From Mytilus edulis (lineage: Eukaryota; Mollusca; Bivalvia; Mytilida; Mytilidae), in contig NC_092346.1 in NCBI RefSeq assembly GCF_963676685.1, positions 26,053,133 through 26,117,132 of the forward strand: 64,000 nucleotides of DNA, given 5' to 3'. Made by a program: the position numbers and the translations under genes. Numbering within the stretch: position 1 is the first letter of the stretch; each line of letters opens with the position of its first letter. Below, piece after piece: positions 21,688 to 34,100 of this stretch. The notes under the pieces are model-generated. The model was not told where the DNA came from. It worked only from the letters and a program-made list of their open reading frames with translations, and ran no database searches.

Positions 21688-22735
21688 TTATACACATGTG
21701 ATAGAAAGTTTGTGGATTTTACAACCGTCACAGGCAACCAAAAATAAATCTTTCACAATATTTGTTATGCAGTCAATTCTTTCTAAATCAATTGGTTTCC
21801 TATAAACAAGATAACCGTCTTGAGACAATACTAGCAAAGTCTTATCAGTAAGTATGAGTACATGGCCACTATCCGTACAAGCTATGCCACCTGGACAAAA
21901 AATCTCCTCGGGTTCATCGAATGGTCCGTGAAACATCCAATGAATGTTCCCTGATTTAGATAAGCCAGCAACTCGAGTTGAAACTTCACAATTCCAGTCT
22001 ATTATTATAATATCTCTATTCAATGGATTAACAGTAATGTGTTGAGGCAATGCATCAATAAAGTCAGGCGTATCGACAATATTATATTGGAAAGAATTCG
22101 TCAATTCTCCATTTTTGTTGTACATAACAATCTTATGGAATGGTTCTGCATCAGTCTCATTTTCTATTACCCCAACCACAATATCGCCTGAATCATTGCG
22201 TAAATTCCACAACACCCAAGAGGAGACTCGTCGGCAAACTTTTCATATTCTCCTTTTAAATTAATTCGTCCTATTTCGCCATTTTGAGTGAGATAAAGAA
22301 ATCCAGCTTTAGAATAAGAAATTTCAAAAATTCTGTCAGCATTATAGACACGTTTTATTATAAAATCCTCTCCCAAAGTAATATAAAAAACAGTTGCATC
22401 ACCAAATGCCCAAAAAGTTTGTTCATCAATGGCACAGATAGTTTCAATTTTTACGTTTTTCCTATTATCTCCGATTACTTCCTTGTCAGCTAGTGCTGAA
22501 GATAAGTTGCATATTTTCAATGTGTTTACGCATGTTACAATTGCATTTTCTTCTGTGTTTCTTAATTTATCTGCTGCTTCACGCCGGGCAACCTCGTTTT
22601 CGCTGAATTCAATTTTGTGATCATAATGTCTTAGATGCGACATTTTGGACAAAAAAGACTTTTAGGTTTACATGTTGTACACTTGAAACGAACATCGTAA
22701 CCTGACAAGCAGCCGGAACACACCACGCTTTGCAT
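21688..22735 (-). pseudogene. Intronless B-box / beta-propeller (TRIM-like) gene with two frameshifts
   Basis: The ATG at 22735, directly after an in-frame TAA, starts MQSVVCSGCLSGYDVRFKC, TTCKPKSLFCPKC. In the next frame follows SHLRHYDHKIEF. Together these give the Cys/His pattern of a B-box zinc finger. The second frame (to about 22200) continues with IETICAIDEQTFWAFGDA and blade-like strands (GFLYLTQNGEIGRINLKG). A further shift near 22218 leads into LWNLRNDSGDIVVGVIENE and repeats such as HITVNPLNRDIIIIDWN and GGIACTDSGHVLILTD, ending LSITCV at TAA 21690. These are NHL-type propeller strands, as in the large molluscan B-box/NHL families. Neither a RING nor a clear coiled coil is present. 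Each shift is equivalent to one missing base, the second in a GGG run. It is either a young pseudogene or a live gene with two assembly errors. Confidence 0.7.
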
Positions 22736-23640
22736 TTAGTTGAATACACAAAACCAACTTTCAACTAAATTCAGTGCAAGCTTCCTTTAATACTTAACCA
22801 CGTTCAACATCATCTTCTTCTGATATTTATTTCACAACACTTGTTTGATTCTGGTTTCCACCGTTTTGTTCTGTTTTGTACAGGTATTTTCCTCCGTTAT
22901 ATATCGGAGCACTCTTACTTGGGATATAGTTTAAATACTTAACAGATATTTACAGCGTGTGATCAGGTGCTAAAGTCTAAAAGTTTCTGTGTGTGTATGT
23001 AACATTTTAATGTTGTGTCATTGTTATCCTCTTATATTTATTGCGTTTCCCTCAGTTTTAGTTTATTACCCCGATTTTGTTTTTTTGTCCATGGATTTAT
23101 GAGTTTTGAACAGCGGTATACTACTGTTGCCTTTATTTATATACAAGTGAGAATTTTGATTTTTAAAAGGAAGTATTTAAAAGTATGTGCTATTTATAGT
23201 TCTACCTATGTTACAATTAAGGATTAAGATAACATTTGAGTTTCTTTTGAATAGACAGAGGAATGTTAATACCATAATTTATTTAAAAGTTAAAAAAAAA
23301 AGTTAAAAAATTATACGATAAAAATAAAGATAATTAAAACAAAAACAGAAATTGAAAGGGAGTAAATTAAGTCAGTATGGTATCAGCTTTACAAGAGAAA
23401 AAACAAAAACAGAAATATATCAGTAACTTTAACTGGATTATGTGTCGTAAAATTTGGATATATGGTGCCCCCTGTCAAAGTTTAAGCATATAATTAATGC
23501 AAGTAGCTGCTCTAGTCTTAGATGGGGTCGTTAGTTTGACATTCTATGCAGACTGCTTTGTCCTTAGTTCATGTTATTTATATGCATTGTACTAGTATGT
23601 ATAGTTCAATACAATATTGATGCTATTATAATGAACTTGT
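22736..23640. other. Upstream region of the B-box gene, with an interspersed repeat
   Basis: The segment 23040-23140 (gtccatggatttatgagt, ttgaacagcggtatacta) looks like a dispersed repeat. No other gene is seen. Confidence 0.45.
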
Positions 23641-25700
23641 TAATGGTCTTGAAGAAATATTTGGATGTTTCAGCAGTTTCAATGCAGCCTCTGATGATCA
23701 CTGTGATTATGGATTTTCAGTTTTGAACTTTCCTCGGAGATCATGATCCGTATTTTTGTAATTTTGTTTTTTTCGTATGCATTTGGTGACAGGAACTTGG
23801 AGAATGTGTTTCTATTTCTTTCAGGTCATCTGTTTTACATGGGATAAGGTAGTTGTTGATAACTTTGAACAGTCCATTATAATTTGACGCACATCACCTT
23901 GTTCATAATTATCTTTTCCACCTCTCCCTTTCAACACGGTTAACGATAGAAGATTGTTCATCTGTTTTTATTTACGACTCTCTACAGACTCACGTTAAAG
24001 CAAATAGTCCGCAACAACCTTTTCCGCTTTGCAGCAGAGCTCACATATTCCAGATGTTTGATTTTTACTAAATTTTGCTTTTGATGATTGAAGCATGTAG
24101 ATTCCGCTTATTATACTACTTTTGACATTTTCTTTTTGAATGTCATTCTGATTGTTTCTGACAGATTTCAATATATTGTATGGGTTTTCAGTATGGTTTT
24201 CTTAGATTGACAAGTATTGAATTGTTGTATTTTTTAAGCATTCCTCTTTCCAAATACTTAACCAGTATCTATGGCTTTTGCAGCATATTTTACCACTTGT
24301 ATTTTGATGATTCTATAACATCTTTTGGATTTGGCAAACTATATTAATTTAAGAATTTTTCTACTCTGTTTATAAATGATTCTGTGAATTCCTTTCCAAT
24401 TTCTAGTTCCCATTGAAGAATTTTCTTTTCTATTGCATTTTCAATCTGAGAATTTGTAAGCATATTTCAATTAACCGGTTCTCCGCTTGAAGAAGCCTTT
24501 CCTTTTATGATACGTCTAATTCTTAAAAAAAAATGTTTATATTGTCAGTTATTTCATCTGTGATTACATCAATGGCATGTGTGTAGTATTCATTTACGAT
24601 GCCGTTCTCATCAGAACCTTTTCATGATTTAATTTCCGAATAGCAGACTCAATTTTTTTTTTATGTAGCTTTTGTTATTTCTTTATTTTGGAAGGTCTAG
24701 TTCCAGTATGATTTTGTTTTTAATTTTGATAGTATTAAATGTTTCCAAGTCAAAGACATATTCATCAAACTTTGGTGTTCTTAGTGTTCCATAATGTATG
24801 AACATTCTTTGGTTCTCTAGATGCTTGGCTATTTTTTTCTGTTTCAAATATCTATGCCTACAGTCATTAAAAGTTTTAAGTTTATCTATTTCAGTATGGA
24901 TTTTTTTCCTGCCTTGTGTATTGAATTTTCAAGAAATTTGATACGTTCCTCAACGCTAGAATCTTTTTTCGACTTGTGCCTTCCAGCACTTGTTTTCACG
25001 TTGATGTGTATGTGTTTGTACGGCATTTTCCTCAGTTTGATCTAGTGTAGATTTTGACTAGTTGAGATTTGGTTTTATTAAAACTCCATGGGTAAATTAG
25101 CCTTCACTAGAGTATGGTCCGAGGTGTTCGCAGGACTTTTTGGGAATTTTATATATAAGCCTCATTTTAGGGGAAATTATGTAGTCTTTCTGTTGGCTCC
25201 GGATGAGTGGATCATGAATTCTTTAATTTTTGGTCGCATCTTCTGTTATCTCTGTGTAGTGGATCATTCATGTCCCCGCAAATAATTGTCTGATAATAAT
25301 CTTTGTACTTTTCTGATCTCCTATCATTACTGAGAACTGATCCATTGTATGTGTCTTTAGAATCAAGATTTCCAACTACTTGAAGGGATGGCATATAGAC
25401 ATTAACAAGGCATGTTTTCAGTTGACTTTCTAATGATCGAGATCACTTGGATACGATTGTTGCCATTATGCATTATATTTATTGATCTTCATATCTTTAT
25501 TCCACAATAATGCTGTTACCCCGTACCCTCTATTTGCTCTATGATCTGTTATGGGGTCTCTCTATGATCTATTATGGGATCATCATCATCATCAACAGAA
25601 TTGAAGTACGATGTAAAGTCATTATTCTTAATAATATCCTATTCTAGTGATCTAATTAGATAGAGTGTATATCTAATGATTTTTAGATAGCGTGAAGATA
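23640..25700 (-). mobile_element. Decayed non-LTR retrotransposon (LINE), minus strand
   Basis: On the minus strand 25550-25200 reads, with frame breaks, RGYGVTALLWNKDMKI, VYMPSLQVVGNLD and KYKDYYQTIICGDMND, the layout of an apurinic-type endonuclease domain. Further along, 25000-24500 gives SVEERIKFLENSIHKAG and, after shifts, NEYYTHAIDVITDEITDN, typical of the stretch before and within the reverse transcriptase. Many stops and frameshifts make it dead. The exact clade is not assignable by eye. Confidence 0.65.
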
Positions 25701-25729
25701 AATATATTTGCCCTTTATATTCTAGATGT

Positions 25730-26101
25730 TTAGAGTTTATGTTGTGATGTTGGCATTTTGAGTGGCCAGACAACTGTCGGGGTTCTGCCTACGGCTAAAA
25801 ATTGTTGTTCAGTGGAGTGTTTAATTTTGTTTCCCTCATAGGTTTGCCCATCTTGTTGTTCATCACTGTTGATGGTAGTTGTGGGGTGCTGGTTTTGTAT
25901 ATTAGCCGCTATGTGGGTGCCAATAACCATTGGGAAGTCTGGCTGAGGTGGTTTATTGGTAGGTTTTTCTTTTTGTGACTTTTTCTGTTCTTGAAGATGT
26001 TTTACTCGCGTGTTGTTGTGGTTTGAAAGTGTTTCTTGTTTCTCGTTTAGATATAGATTAGACCGTTGGTTTATCCGTTTGGATGGTTTTACACTAGTCA
26101 T
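25730..26101 (-). other. Open frame, possible LINE ORF1 remnant
   Basis: A 123-codon frame rich in Gln, Lys, Asn and Pro (HLQEQKKSQKEKPTNKPPQP) lies immediately 5' of the decayed LINE on the same strand. Its first part overlaps the repeat at 26050-26245. No domain is recognised. It may be residual ORF1 or chance. Confidence 0.25.
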
Positions 26102-26245
26102 TTGTGGAGCCCTTTATAGCTTGCTGTTTGGTGTGAGCCAATGCTCCGTGTTGAAGACCGTACTTAGACATATAATGGTTTATTTTTACAATAATGATTT
26201 GGATCGAGAGTTATCTCATTGGCACTCATACCATATCTTTCTTCT
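26050..26245 (+). repeat. Copy of the 'cggtgtgagcca' family
   Basis: It reads agaccgttggtttatccg, tttggtgtgagccaatgc and cactcataccatatct. From 26250 to 27900 no gene or clear element is seen beyond possible further LINE debris. Confidence 0.75.
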
Positions 26246-27948
26246 GCTGTTGTTGTTAGAAGTTGGTATCTGTTCGTGTATTGTGTTATGACTTCGGTTT
26301 TGTATATTACTATTCCCTGTATGGAAAGGACGTTGTATTTCTTTGACTAAATGGAAGTATCGGTGAGTTCTGGAGATTCATGGCTGGTTTGGCTTGGTAA
26401 TGCAAGTCTACCATATCGGTTGATGATGACGTGATGTTTATTTCCATGCTTGAAATGTGCCTGATATTATTCAGGATTTTGGTGTTGTTTAGAAAGATCA
26501 GCTAGCTTGGCCTCCCATGCATACTGGTCATTTACTATAAACTATACCATATTTGCAACTCTTGATGTTGTTGAGTAGATAATCTAAATTATTTAGGACC
26601 AATATTGATTGAAGTAAGCACTTGTGATTTGCTGTTAAATAATTAGCTGATCTGCAAATTAGCTTGTATTCCATGCCGACTGCAGCAGCAACTATTTAAC
26701 AAAGTACTTTCCAAATTATTCCTGAGTTTTATATCCATTCCCGGTGATCAATTTCATTAGTTTTGCAATTTCTCGAAACCAGATTTGGACTAGGTGTTGA
26801 CTAGGGTGAATACTGTCTCTATAAAGGGTGTAATTAAAGTATTACAAAGTGTCTCTATGTGAACAGGTATGGTGTTATGATCTGGATTTTAAGACGACTG
26901 AGAAATCTTGAGAGTGTGTATTTTTACTGACTGGTTTTAATATTGTATCTTTTCGTTGACAATATGTATTTGCTCTGCTTATGCTTTGTCTTGATCTCAG
27001 TATGTCTTTGATGTTGATTGTAGGTTTTGATACAGTATATTGGAATTTCTTGAAATGTAAGTTGACCCGAAGATATTCAGCAATAAGAATTTTGCAGTTT
27101 TCCAGATGCTTTATTATATGTTTGATAGAGCTTGTTTTTTCTGAAGTAAGGGTTATATAATTTTGTGTCTGTAGTTTTTGTAGTAAGGTTACATGTGCCT
27201 AGCCATGTTTACAAGACAATATCTTTAAGCTGATATAAATGTATTGGTAATATTCTCTATAATTCACAAGGTCAGTACCCTTGTTGGAACTCAAGACCAA
27301 CAATACCTGAAATCACAAGATTATAACATGTTTTTGCAATCCACCAAAAAAGATGAGAATTTCCAGAAAGCAACTACACAAGATATATCACATATTTTTT
27401 ATTTATATTAATATACAAGTAAATAGCACATTGTAAAAATATCAGTAAAATATCACAGAATATTTATGTCTAAGATCCACTTTAACCTTCAACCTAACAG
27501 TACTTTGGACGAACTGTGGTTTAACCTGATTTTTCAATATCATAACTGGTTTTCACAATAATACAATTTAAATTAATTGAATAATACTTTTCAATCTATC
27601 AAAATAGTCTTTTTAGTGTTGCAAAATCATAAATTTAAGGTGTTTTTTTTTATAAAACGGAAAATTTATTATATATAAAAATACAATAAAGTTTAACTTC
27701 TACTTTATGATGAAAACATTTATAGGTAGTAACCATCTTTTGATTTCTAATTCTATACTAACCATTCATACATGAAAAGTTGCATTTAGTATTCAAAATT
27801 ACAAAATATACTAAAAATTTTCTGCTTGAGCTGAACCTGCTAGAACTATGAAATCTTTTTAAGGCAGAATCACTTCCCTTCAAAGCCTAAATGCACTTTA
27901 TCATAAGCCATTTTCTGTCAAACGATTGTTTGTTGTCCCCTAAGGATG

Positions 27949-28188
27949 TCATGTTTTTACAGATTCATCGAAATGTACACGTTCCTTTGGACCTGAGAAA
28001 TAAGCCTCCTTTTCCTCTGAATTTACCGTTGATATTATTTCATCTACTAAAGGTTTGTTCGATGATAAAAATTTGTTAAGATCTTCTTCATTTGATTTGG
28101 CGATTTCCTTGCGTAAAAATTCCACTTCTCTAACAAGTAACTGTCTGTCTTTCATCAGACGACTTTGACACGCTATAAGCTCTAAAAT
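27949..28188 (-). CDS. SDCCAG8: SDCCAG8 exon 16 (stop)
   Basis: Residues 634-712: ILELIACQSRLMKDRQLLVR through KERVHFDESVKT, then TGA at 27951-27949. The tail past the coiled coil is somewhat longer than the human one. Confidence 0.9.
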   Translation of the reverse strand: MLELIACQSRLMKDRQLLVREVEFLRKEIAKSNEEDLNKFLSSNKPLVDEIISTVNSEEKEAYFSGPKERVHFDESVKT

Positions 28189-31100
28189 CTGCAAAAAAAA
28201 AAAATTAATTGATAAACAATGATAAGAGATTAGAAATTCCAATGCAATTCGTTTAAAATTATAGTTTTCATTGGATGTTGATAAATATTTTACAGGGTTA
28301 GATTCTACGTTAAACCAGTCATAACTAAAGATAGCCACCATTTTGAATTCCTGAATCTTTTGGTATGTAATTTTTCAAATAATAAACAAACAAGTCACAT
28401 TTCGTTTTCAAAATTTCTTTTTGTCAACAATTATACCATTGAGAAGCGAAAAGTATAAATATGTCTAGTGGTTTTGTTTGACAATGGGAGTATACATATG
28501 ATGTCATAGTGGGTCTCATTGGGGTCTAAACGTGACGCGGAATTGCCGATTTTTCGTAAGCGTGACACGGGAAAGTCAAATTATTGTGACGTGAAACGGG
28601 AATTAAGGTCTAGCAGGACACGGGAAATTACAAAAAAATGAGACTTGCTTAGGTACATAGTATAAATGGGATACGGGAATCTGACAAAACAGTAAGCGGG
28701 ATCCGGGATCAGAACCCCCGAATGAGACCCCAGTCATATTGTTTTACATAATGGTATGACAAATCCAATCCCATTTGTTTCTTGTAGGTTTTGAGGAGAA
28801 AGTTGTATTGAAAAGATATACAGTAATAAGTCAAGTTAAAATAATGAGTAACAAGAATTTTAACATATGAAAGAATCTTGTAACTAAAAATTGCTCAAAC
28901 AATTTAAAAACATAAACTTTATAACAAAATGTAAATCCTAAACAAATGCTAACTTATACCAACTGAGTGCTATAGAAAAATGTAAAAAGAAAGACATGAC
29001 ATTGAGATCAAAATAATGTTAAAGGTTGCATCAATTACATTACACATTGATAAAAGTTATTGAAAATCTATTTTCAGTTCTTGTCAAACTATGAGACACT
29101 TTGTGTACATATAAAATGTAAGCTATAAGCAACAATGGGGAGTAATTTATTGAGAATCTGAAGTATATATATTTAATCCTTGAACAAACAAAATAAATGC
29201 TACAAATGGCAAGGGGAGATTACTCTTTAAGTCTAAAAATTGCATCAGAAAATTTATGTTTTTCTGGCTACATGAAAAAAGATCAGCCAACAATCTCTAA
29301 GAAAAAGATGATATCTGAAAATATTTATTTTGTTTTAGTTATCTCCCCTTAATGGAATGATTACGAATGCCATGAAACTGACAATGAATATATACACATG
29401 GCTACATCCATATTTTTTGGTTCTACAAGGTTATACTTTATATAGAATTCCAAAGATTTTTTTTATAACTTTTCTTTATTCAAACATTGCTGTATAGCTC
29501 TTTTTGGATAAAGCAGGGGAGACAATTCAAATTTCCTGAAATTTGAATAAGCAATTGTTTTGTCCAAAAAACACTACATCTACTTGTAACTTATATAAAT
29601 TGTAACTCTTTTGTTGTAATTTTCTTAGATTAGAAATAAGAGAATTTGGTAAATCATCATATTTTGAAAAAGAAAAACCTGACATCTAGCAGCAAACATA
29701 CCTGTTGTGACTGATTTTGACCATGGTCATCCAACATTTTTAACCTCTCTGTCATTTTCTTGTGTACTCTGTCATGTTGTTCACTCTGCTCTTCTAAAGT
29801 GGTCATATGTGTTACAGCTCTTTCTAATCGATGTCGTAACTCATCATTTTGAGTTCTTAAATTACCACACTCACTCCTGCAAAGAAAATACATAATAAAA
29901 TAAATGCCTTGAAACCAGTTTGAAAAATTGTATATGAACTTTTTTCTATGTGTTAAATGCAGGTTATAATTGTTTTTAAATGCTTGATTCTACAAAGAGT
30001 TATGTGAAAATAATGTTGACAATACTACCTCTAGCCTCTTAGAAATGTACAAATCTTTAGAAAAATGCAATACTATAGGGTTATTGCATGAATATTGGGG
30101 AATATTGTCCCGAGTAGAATTTTATATTGCACGAGGTTGCTAGTGCAATATATGTTCTACGAGGGACAATATTCCCCAATATTCATGCAAAAACCCTTTT
30201 ATTGTATAGCAATATAATATTTGAAAGTAAAAATTGGTTTAAATTAAGATTTTGTCGTTGGTGACATCATGAATTTTGAAGATTTATTGCACTAGTGCAA
30301 TATTAGAATTTATTGCATGCTAACTTTTGGTTATTTTCTGTGGGAAATATTATATTGCTATGCAATAAATATTCTTTTTAGCTTTTAAAAAAATATTTTC
30401 TTCCTTGGATTGTTTCACATTTTTATCCAAGGACCAATTATAGCTTACAGTAGGGTATGGATTTTACATTATATGTTGTTCACATTTTGTCATGATAAGC
30501 ATTTTATAGCTTAGTATACACTACGGAATTTTCTTGCTGCTGAAGGCTGTTCTGTGACCTTTAGTTGTTTACCTCTGTGTCCTTTATTGGTGACTAGTTT
30601 TCTCATTGTCAAATCTTCTTTTTCTTTAATCAAATTATAACAAACAAACCTATTTTTCTTGACTAGTTTTTCTACTTGAGCTGTCTGCCGTTTACATTCC
30701 TCCCTCAACTTTCCAATCAGACGATTTTGTTTCTTTAACATTACATCCATGTCATGTGTTGTTCTGGCTACAATTAAAAGAAAAATAGCTACACGTCATT
30801 TACTTTCAATGATACTACTAAATAGAGTTTAATGACGACTACACTTGCGGGTATTGCGCCATTTTACCTTATATAAAAACATATCTAATATATGTTTTAA
30901 ATTTATTATTATTTAGGAATTAACCTTTATTATATATTCATATTATAGAATATTGTGAGGTTTTTATTCCCCCTAAATTTAATCTTAATTTAAATCTAAA
31001 CTCTGGTGTGTATTTTAATTACCTTATTTATCTTGTGTTTAATTTATAGAGAGAAGAAAAGTTTATGTGAGCTTATTATTCCTTCATATGTAATTTAGCC

Positions 31101-34100
31101 TGCTTTGTTCGCAAATATTAAATAATTTGGTAAATAGGTGTGTTTGTTGTTTATACATGATATACATGAAAACTGTCAATATCAAATACTCTTGGATAGA
31201 CATATCTGACTTTTCCAAATATGCAAATCCTAGAAGGGGTCTGACATATTCTCGTACATGGTATATACATTTATACAAGTACACTGTGGCTTGTACATCC
31301 TTGGCAATGTAATTCTCTGTATATTGAATTTGACTGAAGATAGCACCTTCACTTATAAAAGATTCTTAAACTTACGTTCTAGAAAAAAATATATATAGTA
31401 TTACAGTGTATGTATAATTAAGAACTGTAAGATTAATGTATTGTTGTAACAGTTATCAAAGGTACCAGGATTATAATTTAGTACGCCAGACGTGGTCGAG
31501 GATCCAAAATTCCAAAAAGTTGTGCCAAATACGGCTAAGGTAATCTATGCCTGGGATAAGAAAATCCTTAGTGTTTCGAAAAATACAAAGTTTTGAAAAC
31601 AGGAAATTTAGAAAAATGACCACATTATTGATATTCATGTCAACACCGGAGTGTTGACTACTGGGCTGGTGATACCCTCAGGGACATATTTGTGTGTAAT
31701 AAATTGTGTAATAAATTGCAAGTGTTAATGTTTTGCTGTTAAATACAGTATTGATACCAGAGAGTGCTATCTTGGTAGTACTTGTTTTAGTGTACTACTT
31801 TAAAAAACTTTCGTAAAGTTTTTAGTGTATATGATATTTTCAAGATAAAAGTAAAAGCAGAGCTTTTGTAGTCTCTTTTAAATTTTTTTCATAGCTTGTA
31901 TAGACTTTGGGTACTAAGAGCTAACACTTTTTCATTGTTGCAAATCCTTTGTTTACCTCTAGATGATTTAATAGTGTTGATTGGTTTTAATGTAAATGTA
32001 AACTATGCTTAAATCAGTCTAGATTAAAGGGGTTCAAATACTGACAGGCATTAATCTTTTTAAAATCACATTTTCAAAAAAGAAGAATCTTCATCCTTGT
32101 CAGATCAATAGAGAAACATACCATTTTTCTCTTCAACATCTTCAATAAAACTGCCCAATTGTTCTTCTCTCTGTTTGGCACGGATAGACACAGCTTTCAT
32201 ATCTTCATTTCGTCCCCTTTCTATACTGTCTCGTGCTAATTTAGCCAGATGCAGCTAAAAATAGATATCAGAGTAATTTATTCATGTAATAGAAATAAGG
32301 TTTTTGAAAGTATAATTTCTAATTATGCAAGAATAAAATTAACAGTATTGTGGAATAAATTTTTCTGACATATACACAACATTTCTTTAGATATAATTAT
32401 AATTATCTATTTTTCTTTCATTCTTTTAATAAGGCAACCTTTATTTCTATTGATAACTCAAAACACCTGTATTATATAGATCAAAACATTATTTAAAATG
32501 CAGGTTTAACTTCTAGCAAAACCTCAAGTTTGAATGACATACCTTAAGTTTCTGAGATTCCATTTTAGGTGACGAATATTTTAAAATCCTTTTCTTGTTT
32601 TTTTTATAATTTTTAGGTTACTTTTCATCATACATTTGATTTTTTTTCTGAATTATCATGAAATGTAACCAGAATTTTCGTGTTACCTGAATTTTCACAG
32701 TGCATGCATGCATGGGTCACACATGGATAATCCTTTTTGTTGGGTAAGTTTTCATCATCATTTCTTATCAATTTTCCAGATTTAATTTTTTTTCAGATTC
32801 AAATACATGTGTAATTCCTTGTTATCTGTGTAATCTATTTACCTCTCTTTCTAATGCCTGTGTATTTGATGTGAGATGAATACATTCTTCTTTACTATTT
32901 ACTAAATCTCTCTCTGCTTTTTTCAATCTTCTCCTTAAATCTTCAATTTCCATTGACATTCTGCTCTTTTCCTTAAAGAACATATATAAACTCATAAGTC
33001 ACCAATAATAAAACTAAAAGAGTCAACAACACAATTGCATAATTAGGAAAATTTTGTTAAATCTTCCTAAAATAACCTCAAATTTAGACTATAAGACTTT
33101 TTTTTAAATGAACTCTGTTTGAATTACTAGTTTTATAACAAGTTCAGAAGACACTTGACCACTAGCCTTTGTTTTATTATAAATGTATTGTCACCTACCT
33201 GTTTTGTCTCTACCGCATGTTCTTCAAATGCCTTCTTTGTTTTGCTTAGTTCTAGTACAGCATGACTCTTTTGGATACTAGCATGAGTTGATTCTTGTCT
33301 GAATGTGTCATGGGCCTTTAAATTTAAAGAAATACAAATAGTTCATACTTGTACATCTTTTCTGTGTGTAAATACTCTTAAAAGAGTCACTGGAGAAATT
33401 CCTTTACTTATTCTACTTGAATTGAATTTCACTTAGTCAATGTTATTGCTCTTTTAAGAGACATATAGGAGACAAAATATCATGTATCATGTGTACTTTT
33501 GAGTTTTTGTTCCAGCAATTAAAGATGACATCAATGTTCAAGCTTCTATTGTTTATACTAAAATATCTTTCCTAAGTAAATCGAGTGTATTCATTTTATG
33601 AATTAAAACAAAGCTGAAACATCTTTATTTAAATTGATTCCCAATTTTTATTTAAAATAAGCAATGAAAATCTTTCATCAAGAAGCCGTTACTTATTATT
33701 TCAACTTTTTCTATGCACTGTATATGATTTGTATAGCAACATCTAGGTTTTCTTGATTTGTATAGCAACATCGGTTTTCTTGATTTGTGTTCCTGAATCT
33801 GTATTTTTAGTATATAAATAACTTACAATAGATGATTCTTTGTCAAATCTTTTAAGTTGTAACTTTGTTTCATCTAGTTCTCCAATCAGAGCCACTTTGT
33901 CTCGAGACAGCTTCTCTAACTCTGCAGACCATGCTGCATTCTTTTCCAAGGTCTCTCTGAGCTAAAGAACAAAAAAATAAACCGAACCAAACATCACTAG
34001 TTCCTTTAATGCCATTTTGTTTTTCTTTAACAATTTTTTTAAGAGGCTAAAGATAAAAGCTGTAAAAATCGTTTTAGAGACTTGGGTTAGGGAGAAATTA

